NCBI GenBank assembly: GCA_905480085.1
Contig: CAJQPD010000140.1
Coordinates: 1-7,377 of the forward strand
DNA: 7,377 nt
Reading direction: 5' to 3'
DNA from: an uncultured Acidimicrobiia bacterium
GTDB taxonomy: Bacteria > Actinomycetota > Acidimicrobiia > Spongiisociales > JAENVV01
Numbering within the stretch: position 1 is the stretch's first letter; every line of letters starts with the position of its first letter. The translations under genes were made by a program, and so were the position numbers. This document shows, piece after piece, positions 5,461-7,377 of this stretch. Below the pieces are notes generated by a model. That model was not told the origin of the DNA. It did not search any database and was given only the letters and a program-made list of their open reading frames with translations.

Positions 5461-6134
5461 GAGCGCAGGACGTAGCCCACACCGCGTACGGTATGGATGA
5501 GCCGGTCGGCTTCGTTGTCTTCGGTCTTCCTTCTGAGATAGCCGATATATACGTCAAGCGAATTCGATGACGTCTCGAAGTCGTAGCCCCAGATCCGGTC
5601 GTAGATGACATCGCGGGTGAGAACGATCTCTGAGTTACTCAAGAGCAGTTCGAGGAGGTCGAACTCGGTCTTGGTCAGGTCCAGTTCATGGTCGCCACGC
5701 TTGACGACCCGGGTGGACAATTTCATGGTGAGGGAGTCGTAGCTGAGTTCGTCGTGGTCCCCCTCAACCGGCTCAGTCCGGCGCAGGAGAGCGCGGAGGC
5801 GGGCGAGGAGTTCTTCAAGCGCGTATGGCTTTGGCAAATAGTCGTCGGCGCCTGCGTCGAGACCAGCCACACGATCGGAGACGTGCTGGCGGGCGGTCAA
5901 CATGAGGATCGGCGTTTGGATGCCTTTCGAACGCATCCGGCGACATGCGGTAAGTCCGTCGACATGGGGCATCATGATGTCCAGGACGATGACGTCTGGC
6001 TCGGCCGTGCCGACCGCCTCGAGGGCCTCGGCGCCATCGAACGCCAGCACCACGTCGTAGCCCTCGAACTTCAGGGCTCTCGACAGCGCGGTACGAACGC
6101 CTTCATCATCTTCAGCGATCAGGACGGTACTCAT
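5457..6134 (-). CDS. OmpR/MprA-class response regulator
   Basis: This 225-residue DNA-binding response regulator is the partner of the adjacent kinase. The receiver domain (about 1-118) has the acidic pair Asp9-Asp10, phospho-acceptor Asp52 (VLDIMMP), the switch Thr80 and Lys102 (LPKPYALEELL). A winged-helix DNA-binding domain (about 128-225) contains LTKTEFDLLELL, LTRDVIYDRIWGYDF, YIGYLRRKTE and the terminal HTVRGVGYVLRS. The segments RVAGLDAGADDYLPKP and IHTVRGVGYVLR agree almost word for word with mycobacterial MprA as I remember it, so MprA-like is a fair label, but orthology is untested. The ATG has no Shine-Dalgarno, but a TAAACT box ends 8 nt upstream, fitting a near-leaderless mRNA. 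Direct repeats upstream suggest autoregulation. The gene overlaps the kinase gene by 4 nt. Confidence 0.97.
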   Translation of the reverse strand: MSTVLIAEDDEGVRTALSRALKFEGYDVVLAFDGAEALEAVGTAEPDVIVLDIMMPHVDGLTACRRMRSKGIQTPILMLTARQHVSDRVAGLDAGADDYLPKPYALEELLARLRALLRRTEPVEGDHDELSYDSLTMKLSTRVVKRGDHELDLTKTEFDLLELLLSNSEIVLTRDVIYDRIWGYDFETSSNSLDVYIGYLRRKTEDNEADRLIHTVRGVGYVLRS

Positions 6135-6142
6135 GTGGGATC

Positions 6143-6148
6143 AGTTTA
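6143..6148 (-). promoter_or_regulatory. Candidate -10 box of the two-component operon
   Basis: TAAACT on the minus strand fits TAnnnT and ends 8 nt before the response-regulator ATG, placing the transcript start 1-2 nt from the codon. No good -35 hexamer is visible at the usual spacing, as expected for an activator-dependent promoter. The direct repeat at 6182-6197 would fall just upstream of the -35 position. Confidence 0.4.
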
Positions 6149-6181
6149 CGACGGTTCGGTTCAATACCCGATGAGCTGATC

Positions 6182-6197
6182 CTAAGAACGGACTAAA
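6182..6197 (-). promoter_or_regulatory. Direct-repeat candidate operator upstream of response regulator
   Basis: CTAAG (6182-6186) and CTAAA (6193-6197) are 11 bp apart; on the gene's strand this is TTTAG-N6-CTTAG. The flank GATCCTAAGAAC at 6178-6189 matches GACCCTAAGAAC at 3927-3938 upstream of DUF1269, at 11 of 12 positions. The repeat ends 33 nt before the candidate -10 box, a position typical of activator sites. The same bases also form a weak 6-bp hairpin (CGGACT/AGTCCG, 6189-6208). Confidence 0.45.
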
Positions 6198-6210
6198 ACC
6201 TCAGTCCGCT

Positions 6211-6236
6211 GGTTGGTTTGGTACCGGCCACCAACC
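6211..6236. repeat. 7-bp inverted repeat upstream of the two-component genes
   Basis: GGTTGGT (6211-6217) and ACCAACC (6230-6236) form a perfect 7-bp stem around a 12-nt loop that contains the palindrome GGTACC. It lies between the permease end and the response-regulator promoter, so it could be a second terminator element or an operator. No evidence decides between these. Confidence 0.25.
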
Positions 6237-6271
6237 GGCCGCCGAGTGGGATCCGCGATGATCACACCGTA

Positions 6272-6290
6272 TGGAGCGCTCCTCGCTCCA
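6272..6290 (-). terminator. Hairpin after the ABC-2 permease gene
   Basis: TGGAGCG-CTCCT-CGCTCCA is a perfect 7-bp stem with a 5-nt loop starting 13 nt past the permease TAA. There is no U-run after it. Its position supports a role in ending the permease transcript before the two-component operon. Confidence 0.4.
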
Positions 6291-6303
6291 CAGCCGACGA
6301 TGA

Positions 6304-7377
6304 TTATCCGGCCTGAGCGATGACCCGGCGCATCCGCCACGATGCGATGGCCATGAGGACGAACGCAAAGCCGGCCAGTGCGCCCAGCTGTGGAAGAATA
6401 TCGACCAATGATGCGTCATGGCGTACCAGTTGTGCGAAGGCATCGTTGGCCCAGTAATGCGGAGTGAACCGGGCGATCCGTAGAAGGGTGTCGCTGAACA
6501 GTTCGATCGGCAGCATCGACCCTCCGACGGCGGCCAGCCCGATGCCAGCCACAATGGCCACCCCTCCGGCCTGTTGGTCGTTTCGGAATACCGCCCCCAA
6601 CAACATTGCGGCGCCGGCTCCAACGGCGGCGAACAGGACCAGGGTGCCGGCGGCGCCCAGTGGGTTGCCCCAGCCCACCCCGAACAAGAGCGTCGTGGCC
6701 GCCATGATGTAGATGCCTTGCACGAACACGATGACGAACCTACCAAGCGCTTCGCCCGCCATGATGGTGCGCACCGAGGTCGGCGTGCCGGCCATCCGGG
6801 TGGTCATGCCGAGATGGCGACTTTGAATGAGGGCCGCAGAGCCCGTGAGGCCGGTCAGGAACATGAACAGGACGAGTTGGCTGGAAGCCCCGATGTCGAA
6901 CTGGCCCATTGATGCCGGAAACAGCGACTCTCCCTCCACGATCGTCTCGACGGTCAGATTCGGGATCGTTGGTGCTACCGCGGCTGCGGCAGTTGCTGCA
7001 GCGGTCGAGTCGGCCCCCTTGGATACGGCGAATCGAACCGCCATTTCCTGTTCGGCTGCGCCCGCCACGGCTTCGCTGACGACTACCTGAAGTTGGGGAC
7101 CCACCCCATCGGGGCGAGAAATGAACCCAACGTTGCCGGTTTCGCCAGTCGCGAGTGCCGAATCAAGGTCATCTGGAATCGAGACCCCCGCCGATACGTT
7201 GGCACGCTCCACCGCCAGCAGCAGTTCGCCCTCGGTATCGAACTCGATCACGGTGATGCTGGCCTCCGCCTTGAGCCGGGCGGTGATGTCGGCGGCGACC
7301 GGTCCGTCGCCAGCGGTTACTCCAAGCCGGGGTGAGAAGTCCCCGCCGAATTGGGCGCCGATGAGCATGACGATTCC
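6304..7377 (-). CDS. ABC-2 type transporter permease, N-terminus cut by window edge
   Basis: This is the membrane subunit of an ABC exporter; the ATPase is not in the window and would be expected nearby. The frame is open through base 7377 (GIV precedes MLIGAQFGG), so the internal ATG at 7366-7368 is probably not the start and the first membrane helix is partly missing. Counting from that Met, residues about 10-155 form a large external region, including VERANVSAGVSIPDDLDSAL and an Ala-rich stretch at 122-132. Then come about five hydrophobic segments, near 162-182, 208-230, 237-260, 266-288 and 323-343. TRMAGTPTSVRTIMAGEALG (190-209) and the RFTPHYWANDAF region (300-311) are typical of the ABC2_membrane_3 group. 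The substrate is unknown; drugs, lipids or ions are possible. The protein ends in a basic RMRR segment. Confidence 0.9.
   Translation of the reverse strand, partial: GIVMLIGAQFGGDFSPRLGVTAGDGPVAADITARLKAEASITVIEFDTEGELLLAVERANVSAGVSIPDDLDSALATGETGNVGFISRPDGVGPQLQVVVSEAVAGAAEQEMAVRFAVSKGADSTAAATAAAAVAPTIPNLTVETIVEGESLFPASMGQFDIGASSQLVLFMFLTGLTGSAALIQSRHLGMTTRMAGTPTSVRTIMAGEALGRFVIVFVQGIYIMAATTLLFGVGWGNPLGAAGTLVLFAAVGAGAAMLLGAVFRNDQQAGGVAIVAGIGLAAVGGSMLPIELFSDTLLRIARFTPHYWANDAFAQLVRHDASLVDILPQLGALAGFAFVLMAIASWRMRRVIAQAG

Noticed and set aside
5688..6179. Plus-strand 163-residue open frame opposite the response regulator
   Set aside because: It is antisense to conserved receiver and linker codons, with no domain and no ribosome site I could support.
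6189..6208. 6-bp hairpin CGGACT/AGTCCG as a transcription terminator
   Set aside because: The stem is short with an 8-nt loop and overlaps the direct-repeat operator; the repeat with its second copy elsewhere is the better explanation.
6201..6746. Minus-strand 181-residue frame overlapping the permease in another frame
   Set aside because: It is rich in Trp, Ser and Pro, with no domain, and is out of frame with the clear ABC-2 permease that continues to the window edge.

Overview
The window is a compact stretch of a GC-rich bacterial chromosome in which every gene I can support lies on the minus strand, so transcription runs from high to low coordinates. The response regulator is very close in wording to actinobacterial MprA. 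Together with GC-rich third positions, near-leaderless promoters and a small Cys/His protein with an LSRYN motif, this suggests an environmental actinobacterium, perhaps of the Acidimicrobiia type. That placement is inference. I see no mobile element, CRISPR array, tRNA or rRNA.

Right block (7377 down to 3941). An ABC-2 type permease enters the window with its N-terminus cut off and ends at 6304. After an intergenic stretch with small hairpins comes an OmpR/MprA-class response regulator (5457-6134). Its histidine kinase (4138-5460) overlaps it by ATGA, forming a standard two-component system. A gene gap of 277 nt (3861-4137) follows.

Middle block (3860 down to 2967). A DUF1269-type glycine-zipper membrane protein (3336-3860) is followed by a 63-residue putative zinc-binding protein (3054-3245) and a strong 14-bp hairpin. 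Directly repeated CTTAG-like half-sites with an exact 11-bp period occur upstream of both the response regulator and the DUF1269 gene. They share a 12-nt core with one mismatch, suggesting that the regulator controls itself and the DUF1269 gene.

Left block (2809 down to 47). This is a probable operon. It holds a DUF2461 protein, then a class I SAM methyltransferase starting at the base after the DUF2461 stop codon and carrying an unusual His/Asp/Gly-rich insert. Next come a lipoprotein with a Rieske-like fold that has lost three of four Fe-S ligands, and a six-helix membrane protein of unknown function.

The best leads are the cluster-less Rieske lipoprotein, the shared direct-repeat operator and the His-rich methyltransferase insert. 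None amounts to a proven new system. The functional link among the four left-block genes is unknown.
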